A DNA stretch of 64,000 bases from assembly GCF_037943105.1 (NCBI RefSeq), contig NZ_CP149803.1, positions 682,001 to 746,000 on the forward strand. The letters are read 5' to 3'. The notes beneath the pieces were generated by a model. The model did not search any database. It was not told where the DNA came from and saw only the letters and a program-made list of their open reading frames with translations. Source of the stretch: Pseudomonas sp. TMP9 (GTDB lineage: Bacteria; Pseudomonadota; Gammaproteobacteria; Pseudomonadales; Pseudomonadaceae). Below, piece after piece: positions 12,971-25,488 of the stretch (position 1 is its first letter; each line of letters starts with the position of its first letter). The translations under genes were made by a program, and so were the position numbers.

Positions 12971-13897
12971 ATGCATATCATTTTACTCAGCCGGCGCCAT
13001 GGCGCCGCACGTTCGCTGAGCCTGGAGCTGCGCTGGCTTTTGTTGGCGTTATTGCTGCTACTCAGCGTGGCGCTGGGCGGCGGGGTTGCCGTCGGCGCCT
13101 GGTGGGCGCCCGCGACTGTGATCGTGCATGACGATGCGCAGGTGAATCAGGTACTGGATCAACAACGTGCTGAAGTGGGTGCGGTGCGCTTGGATGCACA
13201 GCGTCAGCTGGATGCGTTCGCGGTGCATGTGGCTGAGCTGCAGGCGCGCCTGACGCGTTTGGATGCCCTCGGTGCGCGCCTGACCGAGCTGGCTGATCTG
13301 GATGCCAGCGAATTCGACTTCTCGCTCAACGTTGGCCAAGGCGGTGCTGAAGATGCCTTGGGTGATTCGGCGTATGCGCCGCCGCCCTTTATGGATGAGC
13401 TCGACCAGCTGAGCTTGCGCTTGGACAGTCGCGAGCAGCTGCTGGAAGTGTTGGAGCAGTTGATCGGTGAGCGTCAGTTGAGTGAGGCTGAATACCTGTC
13501 CGGCATGCCGGTGCGTAATGGCTACATGTCTTCATCGTTCGGCCGACGTGTGCACCCGCTGACGGGGCGTAACACCCAGCATAAAGGCATCGACTTTGCC
13601 GCCAAGGCGGGCAGTGATGTGGTTGCCGTTGCGGCGGGTGTGGTGAGCTTCTCCGGTGTTAAGTCGGGTTACGGTTACACCGTTGAGATCAGCCATGCTG
13701 ATGGCTACACCACCCTGTATGCGCACAACCAGAGCAATGTGGTCCAGATTGGCGATTTGGTGCAGCGCGACCAAACCATAGCCAAAGTTGGCCGCAGTGG
13801 GCGCGCCAGTGGCTACCATGTGCACTTCGAAGTGACTAAAGATGGTCGGGTGGTCAACCCAGCCAGCTACATCGCCCGCGTTGACGGCGTTGAATAA
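12971..13897 (+). CDS. M23-family (LytM-type) peptidoglycan endopeptidase
   Basis: Predicted periplasmic zinc endopeptidase or activator acting on peptidoglycan cross-links. The 308-residue product has a short basic cytoplasmic stretch, one transmembrane helix (about 20-45), a helical coiled-coil-like part (about 55-170) and an M23 domain (about 180-300). Zinc ligands are seen in TQHKGIDF (His then Asp) and YHVHFEV (HxH). All ligands are present, so it is probably active rather than a degenerate activator. Lies upstream of secA, as in other pseudomonads. Confidence 0.85.
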   Translation: MHIILLSRRHGAARSLSLELRWLLLALLLLLSVALGGGVAVGAWWAPATVIVHDDAQVNQVLDQQRAEVGAVRLDAQRQLDAFAVHVAELQARLTRLDALGARLTELADLDASEFDFSLNVGQGGAEDALGDSAYAPPPFMDELDQLSLRLDSREQLLEVLEQLIGERQLSEAEYLSGMPVRNGYMSSSFGRRVHPLTGRNTQHKGIDFAAKAGSDVVAVAAGVVSFSGVKSGYGYTVEISHADGYTTLYAHNQSNVVQIGDLVQRDQTIAKVGRSGRASGYHVHFEVTKDGRVVNPASYIARVDGVE

Positions 13898-13903
13898 CGC
13901 CGC

Positions 13904-13931
13904 TTTCCTCGCTTGCATTTCCGGGTAGAAT
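13904..13931 (+). promoter_or_regulatory. Possible secA promoter
   Basis: TTTCCT (13904-13909) and TAGAAT (13926-13931) with a 16-base spacer, about 80 bases before secA. The -10 is good, the -35 poor. Confidence 0.25.
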
Positions 13932-14014
13932 GCCCACCTCGCACGTAGCCCTAAAGGCTGCCTGGGTCGCTGTTCAGTAGCCCTCAATCCATACGCCTGG
14001 AAGATCCTGTCGAT

Positions 14015-16747
14015 ATGTTTGCGCCTTTGTTGAAAAAACTCTTTGGAAGCAAGAACGAGCGTGAAGTCAAGCGCATGCTCAAGGCGGTACAAGCCGTGAA
14101 TGCCGTCGAGGAGCAGATGTTGGCTCTGTCTGATGAGCAACTGCGCGCCAAGACAGATGAGTTCAAAGCCCGTCTAGCCAAAGGCGAAACCCTCGACATG
14201 CTTCAGGCTGAAGCCTTTGCAGTCGCCCGTGAAGCCGGTAAGCGCGTCATGGGCATGCGCCACTTCGACGTACAGTTGATTGGCGGCATGACCCTGCACG
14301 AAGGCAAAATTGCCGAAATGCGCACCGGTGAAGGCAAGACCCTGGTGGCAACCTTGGCGGTGTACCTCAATGCACTCTCCGGTAAAGGTGTGCACGTGGT
14401 CACCGTCAACGATTACCTGGCTCGCCGCGATGCCAATTGGATGCGGCCGCTGTATGAATTTCTCGGGCTGTCGGTGGGCGTGGTTATCCCGTTTATGCCG
14501 CCGGACGAGAAGCGTGAAGCCTATGCCGCTGACATCACCTACGGCACTAACAACGAATTTGGTTTCGACTACCTGCGCGACAACATGGCGTTCAGCTTGG
14601 AAGATAAATTCCAGCGTGGACTGAATTTTGCTGTGATCGACGAAGTTGACTCCATTTTGATCGACGAAGCGCGCACCCCGCTGATCATCTCCGGCCAAGC
14701 CGAAGACAGCTCGCGCCTTTATACCGAGATCAATAAGCTGATCCCGCGCCTCAATCTGCATATTGAGGAAGAGGAAGGCATCGTCACCCAGGAAGGCCAT
14801 TACAAGGTCGACGAGAAAGCCCGCCAAGTTGAGTTAAACGAAGCCGGCCACCAGTTTGTTGAAGAGATGCTGACCGAAGTTGGCCTGCTGGCCGAGGGCG
14901 AGAGCTTGTATTCGGCGCATAACTTGGGTCTGCTGACTCACGTGTACTCGGGTTTGCGTGCGCACAAGCTGTTCAACCGCAACGTTGAATACATCGTGCA
15001 GAATAACCAGGTGCTGCTGATCGACGAGCACACCGGTCGGACCATGCCCGGTCGTCGTCTGTCCGAGGGTCTGCACCAAGCGATCGAAGCCAAAGAAGGG
15101 TTACCGATTCAGGCCGAAAGCCAGACCTTGGCCTCGACCACTTTCCAGAACTACTTCCGTTTGTACAGCAAGCTGTCCGGTATGACCGGCACCGCGGACA
15201 CTGAAGCATTCGAGTTCCATCAGATTTACGGGTTGGCGGTGATCGTGATCCCCACCAACCGTGCATTGGCGCGCAAGGACTTCAATGACTTGGTCTACCT
15301 GACCCAGGAAGAGAAATACGCGGCCATCGTTACCGATATCAAAGAATGCATGGCCCTAGGCCGGCCGATCTTGGTGGGTACTGCGTCGATTGACAGCTCC
15401 GAGTACGTCTCGCGCCTGCTCGACCAAGAGAGCATTGCGCACAAGGTGCTCAACGCGAAGTTCCACGAAAAAGAAGCGGAAATCATTGCTCAGGCCGGTC
15501 GTCCGGGCGCGCTAACCATCGCCACTAACATGGCCGGTCGCGGTACCGACATCGTGTTGGGTGGTAACTGGGAAGTTGAAGTTGCCAACCTAGAGGACGC
15601 CACACCTGAGCAGATCGCCCAGATCAAAGCGGATTGGCAGAAGCGCCACCAGCAGGTCATTGAATCCGGCGGCTTGCATGTGATTGCCTCTGAGCGTCAT
15701 GAATCACGGCGTATCGATAACCAGCTACGTGGCCGCTCGGGTCGCCAAGGCGACCCGGGTTCCAGCCGCTTCTACCTGTCGCTGGAAGACAATCTGATGC
15801 GTATCTTTGCCTCCGACCGGGTGAAGAATTTTATGAAAGCGTTAGGCATGCAGTCCGGTGAAGCCATCGAGCACCGCATGGTCAGCAATGCGATCGAGAA
15901 AGCCCAGCGTAAAGTTGAAGGGCGCAACTTCGACATGCGTAAGCAGTTGCTGGAATACGACGACGTGGCCAACGAGCAGCGCAAAGTGATTTATCACATG
16001 CGTAATACGCTGCTGGCTGCTGACAACATCGGTGAGACCATTGCCGACTTCCGTGGCGAAGTGCTGGATCAAACCATCAACCAGCATATCGCCCCGCAGT
16101 CACTGCCTGAGCAGTGGGATATTGCCGGCTTGGAAGAGGCAATCTTCAGCGGCTTCAACCTGCGCTTGCCGATCCAGCAGTGGTTGGACGATGACCACAA
16201 ACTCTACGAAGAAACCTTGCGTGCGCGCATTCTTGAAGAGCTGATCACGGCTTATAACGAGAAAGAAATCGAAGCCAGTGCCGATGCGCTGCGCACCTTC
16301 GAGAAGCAAATTTTGCTGCGTGTACTCGACGACCTGTGGAAAGACCACCTGTCGACCATGGATCACCTGCGCCACGGTATTCACCTGCGTGGCTATGCGC
16401 AGAAAAATCCTAAGCAGGAATACAAGCGTGAGTCCTTCACCCTGTTCCAAGAACTGCTGGATTCGATCAAGCGTGACACCATCCGTGTACTCTCTCATGT
16501 GCAGGTGCGCCGCGAAGACCCGGAGTTAGAAGAAGCGCGTCTGCGTCGTGAAGCTGAGGGCATGGCTGCGCGTATGCAGTTTCAGCACGCTGAGGCCTCT
16601 GCGCTGGCGGCAGAAGTGGCTGGTGAGGAAGGTGAGGCCGCTGTTGCTGTTGCACCGGTGCGTACTGAACCGAAGATCGGTCGTAACGAGTCGTGCCCGT
16701 GCGGTTCCGGCAAGAAGTACAAGCATTGTCACGGTCAGGTCAGCTAA
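14015..16747 (+). CDS. secA: SecA, preprotein translocase ATPase
   Basis: Motor that drives unfolded secretory proteins through SecYEG. 910 residues, full length. Walker A GEGKT at 105-109 in [13 protein letters not shown]; the DEAD-type Walker B is [18 protein letters not shown]2 motif VI is in [17 protein letters not shown]. The preprotein cross-linking, scaffold and wing domains follow in order, and the C-terminal zinc-binding tail [14 protein letters not shown] that contacts SecB is intact. No secM-like gene precedes it; the upstream gene is the M23 peptidase. Confidence 0.98.
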   Translation: MFAPLLKKLFGSKNEREVKRMLKAVQAVNAVEEQMLALSDEQLRAKTDEFKARLAKGETLDMLQAEAFAVAREAGKRVMGMRHFDVQLIGGMTLHEGKIAEMRTGEGKTLVATLAVYLNALSGKGVHVVTVNDYLARRDANWMRPLYEFLGLSVGVVIPFMPPDEKREAYAADITYGTNNEFGFDYLRDNMAFSLEDKFQRGLNFAVIDEVDSILIDEARTPLIISGQAEDSSRLYTEINKLIPRLNLHIEEEEGIVTQEGHYKVDEKARQVELNEAGHQFVEEMLTEVGLLAEGESLYSAHNLGLLTHVYSGLRAHKLFNRNVEYIVQNNQVLLIDEHTGRTMPGRRLSEGLHQAIEAKEGLPIQAESQTLASTTFQNYFRLYSKLSGMTGTADTEAFEFHQIYGLAVIVIPTNRALARKDFNDLVYLTQEEKYAAIVTDIKECMALGRPILVGTASIDSSEYVSRLLDQESIAHKVLNAKFHEKEAEIIAQAGRPGALTIATNMAGRGTDIVLGGNWEVEVANLEDATPEQIAQIKADWQKRHQQVIESGGLHVIASERHESRRIDNQLRGRSGRQGDPGSSRFYLSLEDNLMRIFASDRVKNFMKALGMQSGEAIEHRMVSNAIEKAQRKVEGRNFDMRKQLLEYDDVANEQRKVIYHMRNTLLAADNIGETIADFRGEVLDQTINQHIAPQSLPEQWDIAGLEEAIFSGFNLRLPIQQWLDDDHKLYEETLRARILEELITAYNEKEIEASADALRTFEKQILLRVLDDLWKDHLSTMDHLRHGIHLRGYAQKNPKQEYKRESFTLFQELLDSIKRDTIRVLSHVQVRREDPELEEARLRREAEGMAARMQFQHAEASALAAEVAGEEGEAAVAVAPVRTEPKIGRNESCPCGSGKKYKHCHGQVS

Positions 16748-16807
16748 GCCGACTGCTGTAGCGCGGGTCAAGCCGACAGTAATGTTGGTTATGCTGACCG
16801 CTAGAAC

Positions 16808-16842
16808 AACGCCGCGAACGGTCTGACCGTTCGCGGCGTTTT
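16808..16842 (+). terminator. Terminator after secA
   Basis: A perfect 15-bp stem (16808-16822 with 16826-16840) around a CTG loop, ending in four T's. Lies between secA and argJ. Confidence 0.85.
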
Positions 16843-16884
16843 ACCATCGCATTCAGATGTATCAAACCTCAAGGAGCGTTCGCT

Positions 16885-18102
16885 ATGGCTGTTGGTCTTG
16901 GCCCGTTGTCTACCCTGCACCCGGTTCCAGGTTTCGAGTTGGGCATCGCTTCGGCGGGTATCAAGCGCCCGGGGCGCAAGGATGTGGTGGTGATGCGTTG
17001 TGCCGAAGGGGCCAGCGTGGCGGGCATTTTTACCCTCAATGCGTTCTGCGCAGCACCGGTCATCCTGGCCAAGAAGCGCGTGCTGGGTAACGTGCGTTAC
17101 CTGCTGACCAACACCGGCAATGCCAACGCAGGCACCGGCGAGCCGGGCCTGCACAATGCCATGCGTACCTGCGCCGCTCTGGCCAAGCTGGCGAGTGTTG
17201 ATGAGAGTGCGGTACTGCCGTTCTCCACCGGGGTGATCGGTGAGCCGCTGCCGGTGGAGAAAATCGAAGGTGCCTTGCAGGCCGCCCTAGATAACCTAGC
17301 GTTAGACAACTGGGCTGACGCCGCCACCGGCATCATGACCACCGACACCTTGCCCAAAGGCGCCAGCCGCCAGTTCCAGCATGACGGGGTGACGGTGACC
17401 GTGACGGGCATCAGCAAGGGCGCCGGGATGATTCGTCCTAACATGGCCACCATGCTCGGTTACATCGCCACCGATGCCAAAGTGGCCCAGGCCGTGCTGC
17501 AAGACTTGCTGCGCGATGCGGCGAACAAGTCGTTCAACCGCATCACCATTGACGGCGACACCTCGACGAATGACTGCTGCATGCTGATCGCCACGGGTAA
17601 AGCCGCTCTGCCAGAAATTACCCAGGCCAGCGGCGACCTGTTCGCCAAGCTCAAAGATGCGGTGTTCAGTGTGTGCATGGATGTTGCCCAAGCCATCGTG
17701 CGCGACGGTGAAGGCGCGACCAAGTTCGTCACCGTGCAGGTCAATGGCGGTGGTACGCATCAGGAGTGCTTGGACGTTGCCTATGCTGTGGCCCACTCAC
17801 CGCTGATCAAAACCGCGTTATTTGCCTCTGATCCAAACTGGGGGCGCATTCTGGCGGCTGTTGGTTATGCCGGCGTGGCGCAACTGGAGGTCAGCCTGAT
17901 TGATGTGTTCCTCGGTGACGTGTGCATCGCCAGCCGGGGCTGCCGCGCTGCGAGCTACACCGAAGAGCAGGGTGCAGCGGTGATGGCCAAAGAAGAAATC
18001 ACCATCCGCATCGAACTGGGCCGCGGTGGTTGCAGTGAAACCATCTGGACCACCGATCTGTCCCACGAGTACGTCAAGATCAACGCCGAGTACCGCACCT
18101 GA
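16885..18102 (+). CDS. argJ: ArgJ, ornithine/glutamate N-acetyltransferase
   Basis: Moves the acetyl group from N-acetylornithine to glutamate in the cyclic arginine pathway; some members also use acetyl-CoA. It self-cleaves into two chains before the nucleophilic Thr, here Thr189 in [12 protein letters not shown]. 405 residues, normal length, with AAGGAG ahead of the ATG. It also shows TNTGNANAGTG and the C-terminal [12 protein letters not shown]. Whether it is mono- or bifunctional cannot be told from sequence. Monocistronic, bounded by hairpins on both sides. Confidence 0.96.
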   Translation: MAVGLGPLSTLHPVPGFELGIASAGIKRPGRKDVVVMRCAEGASVAGIFTLNAFCAAPVILAKKRVLGNVRYLLTNTGNANAGTGEPGLHNAMRTCAALAKLASVDESAVLPFSTGVIGEPLPVEKIEGALQAALDNLALDNWADAATGIMTTDTLPKGASRQFQHDGVTVTVTGISKGAGMIRPNMATMLGYIATDAKVAQAVLQDLLRDAANKSFNRITIDGDTSTNDCCMLIATGKAALPEITQASGDLFAKLKDAVFSVCMDVAQAIVRDGEGATKFVTVQVNGGGTHQECLDVAYAVAHSPLIKTALFASDPNWGRILAAVGYAGVAQLEVSLIDVFLGDVCIASRGCRAASYTEEQGAAVMAKEEITIRIELGRGGCSETIWTTDLSHEYVKINAEYRT

Positions 18103-18131
18103 TCATTCACTACCTGTGTCGGGCTCACCGC

Positions 18132-18169
18132 ATTCCCGTTGCTTATGCCCCCATAAGCAACGGGAATTT
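18132..18169 (+). terminator. Long hairpin after argJ
   Basis: A perfect 16-bp inverted repeat (18132-18147 with 18152-18167) around CCCC, followed by only TT. Strong hairpin with a weak U tract; probable terminator. Confidence 0.7.
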
Positions 18170-18226
18170 GCTATTCGGCGGGTCGCCTCTTAAGGTCGTT
18201 TGACCTTCTCGCCTTGAGCGCAACAC

Positions 18227-18859
18227 ATGTCTTTAACTTTGATCATCGGTGACAAAACCTATTCGTCTTGGTCGCTGCGTGCGACGCTGGCCGTGGAATT
18301 AACCGGTGCGGTTTATGACGAGCAGCTTATCGCGCTCAACCGCCCGGATACCCGTGCGCAGATTCTGCAGCACTCACCGACCGGTAAGGTACCGCTGCTG
18401 ATCAGTGAAGACGGTCCGGTCTGGGATTCGCTGGCGATTGCCGAGTACCTGGCCGAGCGTTTTGTCGATGCCCAGTTGTGGCCTCAGGCCCGCGATGCTC
18501 GGGCATTGGCGCGCAGTGCCTGCGCGGAAATGCACAGCGGCTTTGTCGCGTTGCGTACTCACTTGCCAATGGATCTCAAGCGTAATCAGGCACTGGCTGA
18601 GATACCGGCTGATGCAATGGCCGATATTCAGCGCATCTGTGCGCTGTGGGCGGAGTGCCGCCAGCGTTTTGGTCATGGCGGTGCCTTCCTGTTTGGGCAG
18701 CCCTGCTTGGCAGATGCCTTCTTTGCCCCGGTGGCGGCGAGGTTGCGCAGTTATCAGGTAGTGCTACCGGCGGAGGCTGCTGCCTATGTTGAGGCAACCT
18801 ATCAGTGGTCGGCGTTTCAGCGCTGGTATCAGGCCGCTCTGGAGGAACATTTAGCGTGA
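18227..18859 (+). CDS. Glutathione S-transferase family protein
   Basis: Soluble protein with an N-terminal thioredoxin-like domain (about 1-80, SLTLIIGDKTYSSWSLRATL, then GKVPLLISEDGPVWDSLAIAEYL, in which the Val-Pro and acidic/Ser glutathione site are seen) and an all-helical C-terminal domain with a FLFGQPCLADAFFAPV segment. 210 residues, typical. Substrate unknown; homologues in this position are annotated only as GST. Its stop overlaps the start of the next gene, so the two are co-transcribed. Confidence 0.87.
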   Translation: MSLTLIIGDKTYSSWSLRATLAVELTGAVYDEQLIALNRPDTRAQILQHSPTGKVPLLISEDGPVWDSLAIAEYLAERFVDAQLWPQARDARALARSACAEMHSGFVALRTHLPMDLKRNQALAEIPADAMADIQRICALWAECRQRFGHGGAFLFGQPCLADAFFAPVAARLRSYQVVLPAEAAAYVEATYQWSAFQRWYQAALEEHLA

Positions 18860-19797
18860 AGCGCATTCATGTAGTCGCCGCGGTAATTCGCGGCATTGAG
18901 GGGCAGATTCTGCTCGCTAAACGTTCCGCGGATAAGCACCAAGGCGGTCTCTGGGAGTTCCCTGGGGGTAAGGTTGAAGCGGGTGAAACGGCGCAAGAGG
19001 CGTTGGCCCGGGAATTACACGAAGAGCTGGGTATTCGCCCCAGTGCGTCGCGCCCGCTGATTCAGGTGCGGCACGATTACCCAGACAAACACGTGCTGTT
19101 AGATGTCTGGGACGTTTCAGCGTTTAGCGGCGAACCCCACGGCGCTGAAGGTCAGCCGCTGGCTTGGGTCAGCCCTCGGCAGCTGAGTGACTATGAATTC
19201 CCAGCGGCAAATCAGCCGATTGTCGCGGCTGCGCGTCTGCCCGAACATTACCTGATCACGCCCGATGGCTTGAGCGGCCCCGAATTGCTACGTGGTATTC
19301 AGGCCGCCGTGAAGAGCGGTATCCGCCTGTTGCAACTGCGCGCGCCAGCGATGTTTGATGCGCAGTACCGCGATATTGCCGTGGATGCTCTTGGGTTGTG
19401 TGCCGGCAAGGCGCAGCTGATGCTGAAGGGGCCGCTGGAATGGTTGGGTGACTTTCCAGCAGCTGGCTGGCACCTGACCGCCAAGCAACTGCGTGAACTG
19501 AGTGCCGGTGGTCGACCGTTATCGAAAGAACGCTGGCTGGCCGCCTCATGCCATTCGGCGGAGGAATTAGCGCTGGCAGCAAAAATGGGTGTGGACTTCA
19601 TCACCCTGTCGCCGGTTCAGGCGACTCAGACTCATCCCGATGCTGAGCCACTCGGTTGGCCGCACGTCAGCGCGTTGCTGCAAGGCGTTAACCAACCGGC
19701 TTATTTACTAGGCGGCGTCATGCCCAGTGATGTTGAGCGCGCGTGGCAAGCCGGCGCCCAAGGTGTGGCGGGTATTCGCGCGTTTTGGCCGCAGTGA
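18856..19797 (+). CDS. Nudix hydrolase (MutT-type) fused to a ThiE/TenI-like domain
   Basis: N-terminal Nudix domain (about 1-130) with a complete Nudix box at residues 38-60 (G, E44, R52-E53, E56-E57 all present), the MutT type that clears oxidised nucleotides such as 8-oxo-dGTP. The C-terminal half (about 140-313) resembles thiamine-phosphate synthase/TenI TIM barrels (ITPDGLSGPELL, LLQLRAPAM, SCHSAEEL, LSPVQATQTHPDA, LLGGVMPSDVERAW). The fusion is known in pseudomonads. I use GTG at 18856, overlapping the GST stop, because it begins directly with the MutT strand; 313 residues. Whether the ThiE-like half is catalytic is unknown. Confidence 0.88.
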   Translation: MKRIHVVAAVIRGIEGQILLAKRSADKHQGGLWEFPGGKVEAGETAQEALARELHEELGIRPSASRPLIQVRHDYPDKHVLLDVWDVSAFSGEPHGAEGQPLAWVSPRQLSDYEFPAANQPIVAAARLPEHYLITPDGLSGPELLRGIQAAVKSGIRLLQLRAPAMFDAQYRDIAVDALGLCAGKAQLMLKGPLEWLGDFPAAGWHLTAKQLRELSAGGRPLSKERWLAASCHSAEELALAAKMGVDFITLSPVQATQTHPDAEPLGWPHVSALLQGVNQPAYLLGGVMPSDVERAWQAGAQGVAGIRAFWPQ

Positions 19798-19830
19798 GTC
19801 TTTCTATAGGCCGCGTTGGGCGGGTTAGTT

Positions 19831-20724
19831 ATGCCTATTGACGCCCGCTCCCCGTCGAATATGCGCCCTAGCACCCTGCACCTACCCCGCGGCCAATGGC
19901 TTACGGTTATCGATTGCCTGTGTGGGCACTTTCCGGCGATTAACCGTGAGATTTGGTTGCAGCGCTTCGCCCGTGGCCGCGTGTTGGACGGGCAGGGGCA
20001 ACCGCTTGGGCTGGACGCAGCCTACCGCGAAGGGCTTAAGGTGCATTACTTTCGCGAAGTACCGGCAGAGACACCGATTCCCTTTGAAGAGGCGGTGTTG
20101 TATGTCGATGAGCACATATTGGTGGCCGATAAGCCGCATTTCCTGCCGGTGATGCCGGCCGGTGAGTACGTCGAGCAGACGTTACAGGCACGGCTGGCCA
20201 AGCGCTTGGGCAACGACGATTTAGTGCCATTGCACCGCATTGACCGCCATACCGCCGGCTTGGTGCTGTTTTCGACCAATCGACAAAGCCGCGGCCAATA
20301 CCAAGCGCTGTTTCGCTTGCGGCAGATGGACAAGTGCTATGAAGCGCTGGCACCGGCCTTGCCCGAGTTGCTGTTCCCGCTGGTGCGCATGACACGACTG
20401 GACGCTGCCGAGCCATTCTTTCGTATGCAAGAAGTCGCTGGCGTTGCCAACACCGAAACGCGCATCGAGGTTGCTCAGCGCTTAGCGGGTCACTGGTTGT
20501 ACCGGCTTTATCCGGTCACAGGTAAAAAGCATCAACTGCGTGTGCATCTGGCGGCGCTGGGTGCACCGATTCTCAATGACCCTTTTTATCCTGAGGTCAC
20601 TGATGCGCCGGGTGCCCCTGATGATTACAGCAAACCGCTGAAGCTGCTGGCCCGCGGGCTGGCATTTATTGATCCGCTGACTGCTGAGCTGCGCCGTTTC
20701 GAAAGCCAGTTGAGTTTGCTGTGA
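19831..20724 (+). CDS. RluA-family RNA pseudouridine synthase
   Basis: Converts uridine to pseudouridine in rRNA or tRNA; the exact target is not evident. The catalytic Asp is in LHRIDRHTAGLVLFS, followed by motif II/III-like LYRLYPVTGKKHQLRVHL, both characteristic of RluA/RluC/TruC types. No clear N-terminal S4 domain, although the first 60 residues (GQWLTVIDCLCGHFP...RVLDGQGQP) look S4-like. There is no convincing ribosome site; I use ATG 19831, with TTG 19816 or ATG 19861 as alternatives. Convergent with the next gene. Confidence 0.85.
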   Translation: MPIDARSPSNMRPSTLHLPRGQWLTVIDCLCGHFPAINREIWLQRFARGRVLDGQGQPLGLDAAYREGLKVHYFREVPAETPIPFEEAVLYVDEHILVADKPHFLPVMPAGEYVEQTLQARLAKRLGNDDLVPLHRIDRHTAGLVLFSTNRQSRGQYQALFRLRQMDKCYEALAPALPELLFPLVRMTRLDAAEPFFRMQEVAGVANTETRIEVAQRLAGHWLYRLYPVTGKKHQLRVHLAALGAPILNDPFYPEVTDAPGAPDDYSKPLKLLARGLAFIDPLTAELRRFESQLSLL

Positions 20725-20728
20725 GGAT

Positions 20729-20802
20729 GTAGCCCGGATGTAATCCGGGCGTTAAGCGACAGTCAATCGCCCCCGGATTGCGCCAAGGCTTATCCGGGCT
20801 AC
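20729..20802. repeat. Inverted-repeat element (REP-like) between convergent genes
   Basis: GTAGCCCGGAT (20729-20739) is repeated in inverse as ATCCGGGCTAC (20792-20802), with further ATCCGGGC and CCCCGGAT copies inside. This GTAGCCCGGAT-type unit is widely dispersed in Pseudomonas genomes. Lying between two convergent genes it may act as a bidirectional terminator. Confidence 0.7.
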
Positions 20803-20805
20803 TGG

Positions 20806-21387
20806 CTACTCCGCTTGTTTTGCCGCGGCTTGCCACAGCACTTCATCAATCCCTTGGCGTTTGGCGATCACGCGCGCCGCTACGAACAGCAGGTCTGACA
20901 GTCGGTTGACATAGGCCAAGCCAACGTCGCGAATCGGCTCCACGGCATTTAGGTGTTGGCAGCGACGTTCTGCGCCGCGTGCCAGGCTGCGGCATATGTG
21001 GGCTTGGGCGATTAGGCGCGAGCCGCCGGGCAGGATAAAGTTTTCCAACGGGCCGACCTCTTCGTTCCAGCGGTCGATAGCCGCTTCTAAACGCTCAATT
21101 TCCGGCACCTGCAAGGCTTGATAATCGGGCATTGCCAGTTCACCGCCGAGGTCGAACAGGCGGTGCTGGCAGGGTGCTAATACGTCGATCACATCATTCA
21201 GGCCCGGGCACTGCGGCGCGTGCTCGGCCAGCTCAGCCAGCAGCAAGCCAAGGTGGCTGTTCAGCGTGTCTACCTCACCCATGGCGTCTACGCGCGGGTG
21301 GTCTTTGGTCACGCGGCGACCATCAGCCAAGCCCGTTTCGCCGCTGTCGCCAGTGCGGGTGTAAATTTTTGAGAGTCGGTAACCCAT
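20806..21387 (-). CDS. PduO-type cob(I)alamin adenosyltransferase
   Basis: Adenosylates cob(I)alamin to coenzyme B12. 193 residues of the trimeric PduO/MMAB type, not CobA/BtuR: ATP-binding N-terminal KIYTRTGDSGETGLADG, then VDTLNSHLG, and the helical motif AHICRSLARGAERR with the catalytic-region Arg, and VNRLSDLLFVAAR. Start at ATG 21387 gives MGYRLSKIYTRTGD; an upstream TTG at 21393 is less likely. It begins 2 bases after the stop of the sensor kinase, so it is the last gene of that minus-strand run, an odd partner for a kinase. Confidence 0.92.
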   Translation of the reverse strand: MGYRLSKIYTRTGDSGETGLADGRRVTKDHPRVDAMGEVDTLNSHLGLLLAELAEHAPQCPGLNDVIDVLAPCQHRLFDLGGELAMPDYQALQVPEIERLEAAIDRWNEEVGPLENFILPGGSRLIAQAHICRSLARGAERRCQHLNAVEPIRDVGLAYVNRLSDLLFVAARVIAKRQGIDEVLWQAAAKQAE

Positions 21388-21389
21388 AT

Positions 21390-23408
21390 TCAAAGACCTG
21401 TAGTGAGATAAGGGGTGGTCAGCGGTAAGCGCAGGGTGAAGCAGGTGCCATGGTTCAATTTGGACTGCACTTCCATCTGCCCTTTGTGGTTATTGGTGAT
21501 GATGAAGTAGGAAACAGACAAGCCAAGCCCGGTGCCCTGGCCGACTTCTTTGGTGGTGAAGAACGGCTCAAAGATGCGCTTGCGCACCGACTCGGGCATG
21601 CCGTCGCCGTTGTCTTCCACTTGGATTTCCACCCACGGCCCAGCCAAGCGCACTCGCAGAATGATCTGCCCAGGCAATGTGTTGTCACGGCGCTGATGAA
21701 TGGCTTGGGCAGCGTTTTTCAGCAGGTTAAGCAGCACCTGCTCCAGTTCGTTGGCGGTGGCTGGCACGGGGGGTAGGTCAGCTACGAATTCGCGTTGGAT
21801 GCTTAGGCTCTTGAAGTCAAAGCTTTCGGTCAGGTCGAAGTCATTGCCGGCGATTTCCACTGCTTGGTCGATCAGTGCGGGTAAGTGACACGGGGCCAGT
21901 TGGCGATCACTGCGCCGGCTAAAGGTCAGCATATGGCTGACGATCTTTGCCGCGCGGCTGCCAGCCTGCTGGATGCCATCAAGCAGGCGCGGTATCTCTC
22001 GGGCCTGCAGGTAACGATCGATGGCTTGCAAGCTGATGCCCGTTTGCTCAGCCTGCACGCGGTTTTTTTCCAGCTCCAGCGATAGACGTCTGCGGATGTT
22101 TTGCACGTTGTGCAAGATGGCACCGAGCGGGTTGTTGATCTCATGCGCCATGCCAGCGGCAAGGCCGCCGACCGAGAGCATCTTCTCTGATTGCACCATC
22201 ATCTCTTCGAGGTTAAGCCGCTGGGTGATGTCGTCGATACGGATCACCACGCCTCGGCCACCGCCACCGGTCAGTGGGTAGAAGGTCAGCGCAAAATGCA
22301 GCGGTTGTTCGTTACTGCCCCAGGTCACCCGCTCAATTTTTTCCACTCGGTGCTGTTCGACGGTACGTTTTAGCTGCGGCAGGAAGGGTTTAAGCGGCGC
22401 GAAGGCGAGAAAAATCGGCTGATTCAGTGCTTCGTCTAAACGGGTGCCAGATAGGCTGCTGGCTTCTTGATTCCACTGGGTGACGTAGAGCTGTTCGTCG
22501 AGGGCGATCAGCGCGGAGGGCATGGAGTCGATGATGCTGTTGAGGTAATTCTGGAAACCGGTGAGCTTGCGCTCAATCTTGCTACGCACCTGCACTTCCA
22601 ACTCCAGCTTGCGGTTGGAGTGGCGGGTTTCCTCGGCTAAGCGCTGGGCCTGGTCAAAGGCTTGCTGGGCGTCGTCACGGGCACCTTTGAGCTGTTGTTC
22701 GCGGGCCTCAATGCGCACCAGCATGGTGTTGAATGCGTCGGCCAAGCTGCCGATTTCGTCGCGATTACCGCGCCGTGCGCGTAGGGCGTAATTTTCTTCA
22801 CGGGTGACTTGGCGCGAGAGTTCCTCAAGGCGACGGATCGGTCGAGTAATCAGGCGGCGCACCAGGCGCGAGACAATCAGCCAGAGCACGACGCTCAGCG
22901 CTAGGATGACTAGGCTGGCGGTCAGCGTACCGGTGTAGAACACCCCCGGCAATTCACTGGAGGCCACCAGCAAAAGATGACCGGGCTTTCCTGTGAGCTG
23001 CGGCAGCTCGACCAGTTGGTTGATACGGAACTCTTGATGGCGCCACGATTCGACCTCTTCAATGCGCATCGGTAAGCCGAGTTTGGTGCCGCGCTGCAAT
23101 TGCGCCAGGCTTTGCCCGTCGGCGTCATAGATCATCGCAGCGCGCAGGGGTGCGTAATCATCTAGGCGCTTGAGCAGAGCTTTAGCCGCCGCTGGCGAGC
23201 TTAAGGCGTCGGCACTCAGGGGCGGGCTGGCAATCAGCCGGCTCAGGGTGTGCATGGCTTGGGGCGCGACGCTTTCCTGGGAGATCCAGTAGGCCGCGCT
23301 AATAAAGGCCAGGTTGGCCACCAGCAGCACGGTTGCCAGCAAAGCCAGCAAGGCGACCAGCAGCTTGCGGCCAACCGGAAGATTTTCAAGGCGTTGACGC
23401 AGGGGCAT
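21390..23408 (-). CDS. Membrane sensor histidine kinase (HAMP-PAS-HisKA-HATPase)
   Basis: Two-component sensor of 672 residues. TM1 about 15-37, a periplasmic region of roughly 130 residues (CHASE8-like in size and pattern), TM2 about 168-190, HAMP ([18 protein letters not shown]), a coiled coil, a PAS domain ([20 protein letters not shown]), then HisKA with the phospho-acceptor His in [16 protein letters not shown] and an HATPase with N box [19 protein letters not shown] and [12 protein letters not shown]. Ligand unknown. Its natural partner may be the response regulator two genes upstream in the same direction. Confidence 0.92.
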   Translation of the reverse strand: MPLRQRLENLPVGRKLLVALLALLATVLLVANLAFISAAYWISQESVAPQAMHTLSRLIASPPLSADALSSPAAAKALLKRLDDYAPLRAAMIYDADGQSLAQLQRGTKLGLPMRIEEVESWRHQEFRINQLVELPQLTGKPGHLLLVASSELPGVFYTGTLTASLVILALSVVLWLIVSRLVRRLITRPIRRLEELSRQVTREENYALRARRGNRDEIGSLADAFNTMLVRIEAREQQLKGARDDAQQAFDQAQRLAEETRHSNRKLELEVQVRSKIERKLTGFQNYLNSIIDSMPSALIALDEQLYVTQWNQEASSLSGTRLDEALNQPIFLAFAPLKPFLPQLKRTVEQHRVEKIERVTWGSNEQPLHFALTFYPLTGGGGRGVVIRIDDITQRLNLEEMMVQSEKMLSVGGLAAGMAHEINNPLGAILHNVQNIRRRLSLELEKNRVQAEQTGISLQAIDRYLQAREIPRLLDGIQQAGSRAAKIVSHMLTFSRRSDRQLAPCHLPALIDQAVEIAGNDFDLTESFDFKSLSIQREFVADLPPVPATANELEQVLLNLLKNAAQAIHQRRDNTLPGQIILRVRLAGPWVEIQVEDNGDGMPESVRKRIFEPFFTTKEVGQGTGLGLSVSYFIITNNHKGQMEVQSKLNHGTCFTLRLPLTTPYLTTGL

Positions 23409-23454
23409 GGCAGGGACGGTCGGTGATGAGCGTGCGGGCAGGTTAACGCGCAGT

Positions 23455-25339
<1,885 letters not shown>

Positions 25340-25406
25340 GGGCAGACTCGCTCGGGGAAATCACATGGGCCCGTACATCGCCGGGCAGTGTGTGTAGCTA
25401 CCGCTA

Positions 25407-25412
25407 TATAAT
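25407..25412 (+). promoter_or_regulatory. Candidate -10 box for yajQ
   Basis: A perfect TATAAT about 77 bases before yajQ, next to the small palindrome GTAGCTAC. No good -35 hexamer at the proper distance. Confidence 0.3.
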
Positions 25413-25488
25413 GGCTGGGTTTTTTCATCGTCAAGCTAGGTGTGCCCCATTCGTGATGCGGGGCGCGCCGTTTATCTGGAGTGAGCCC

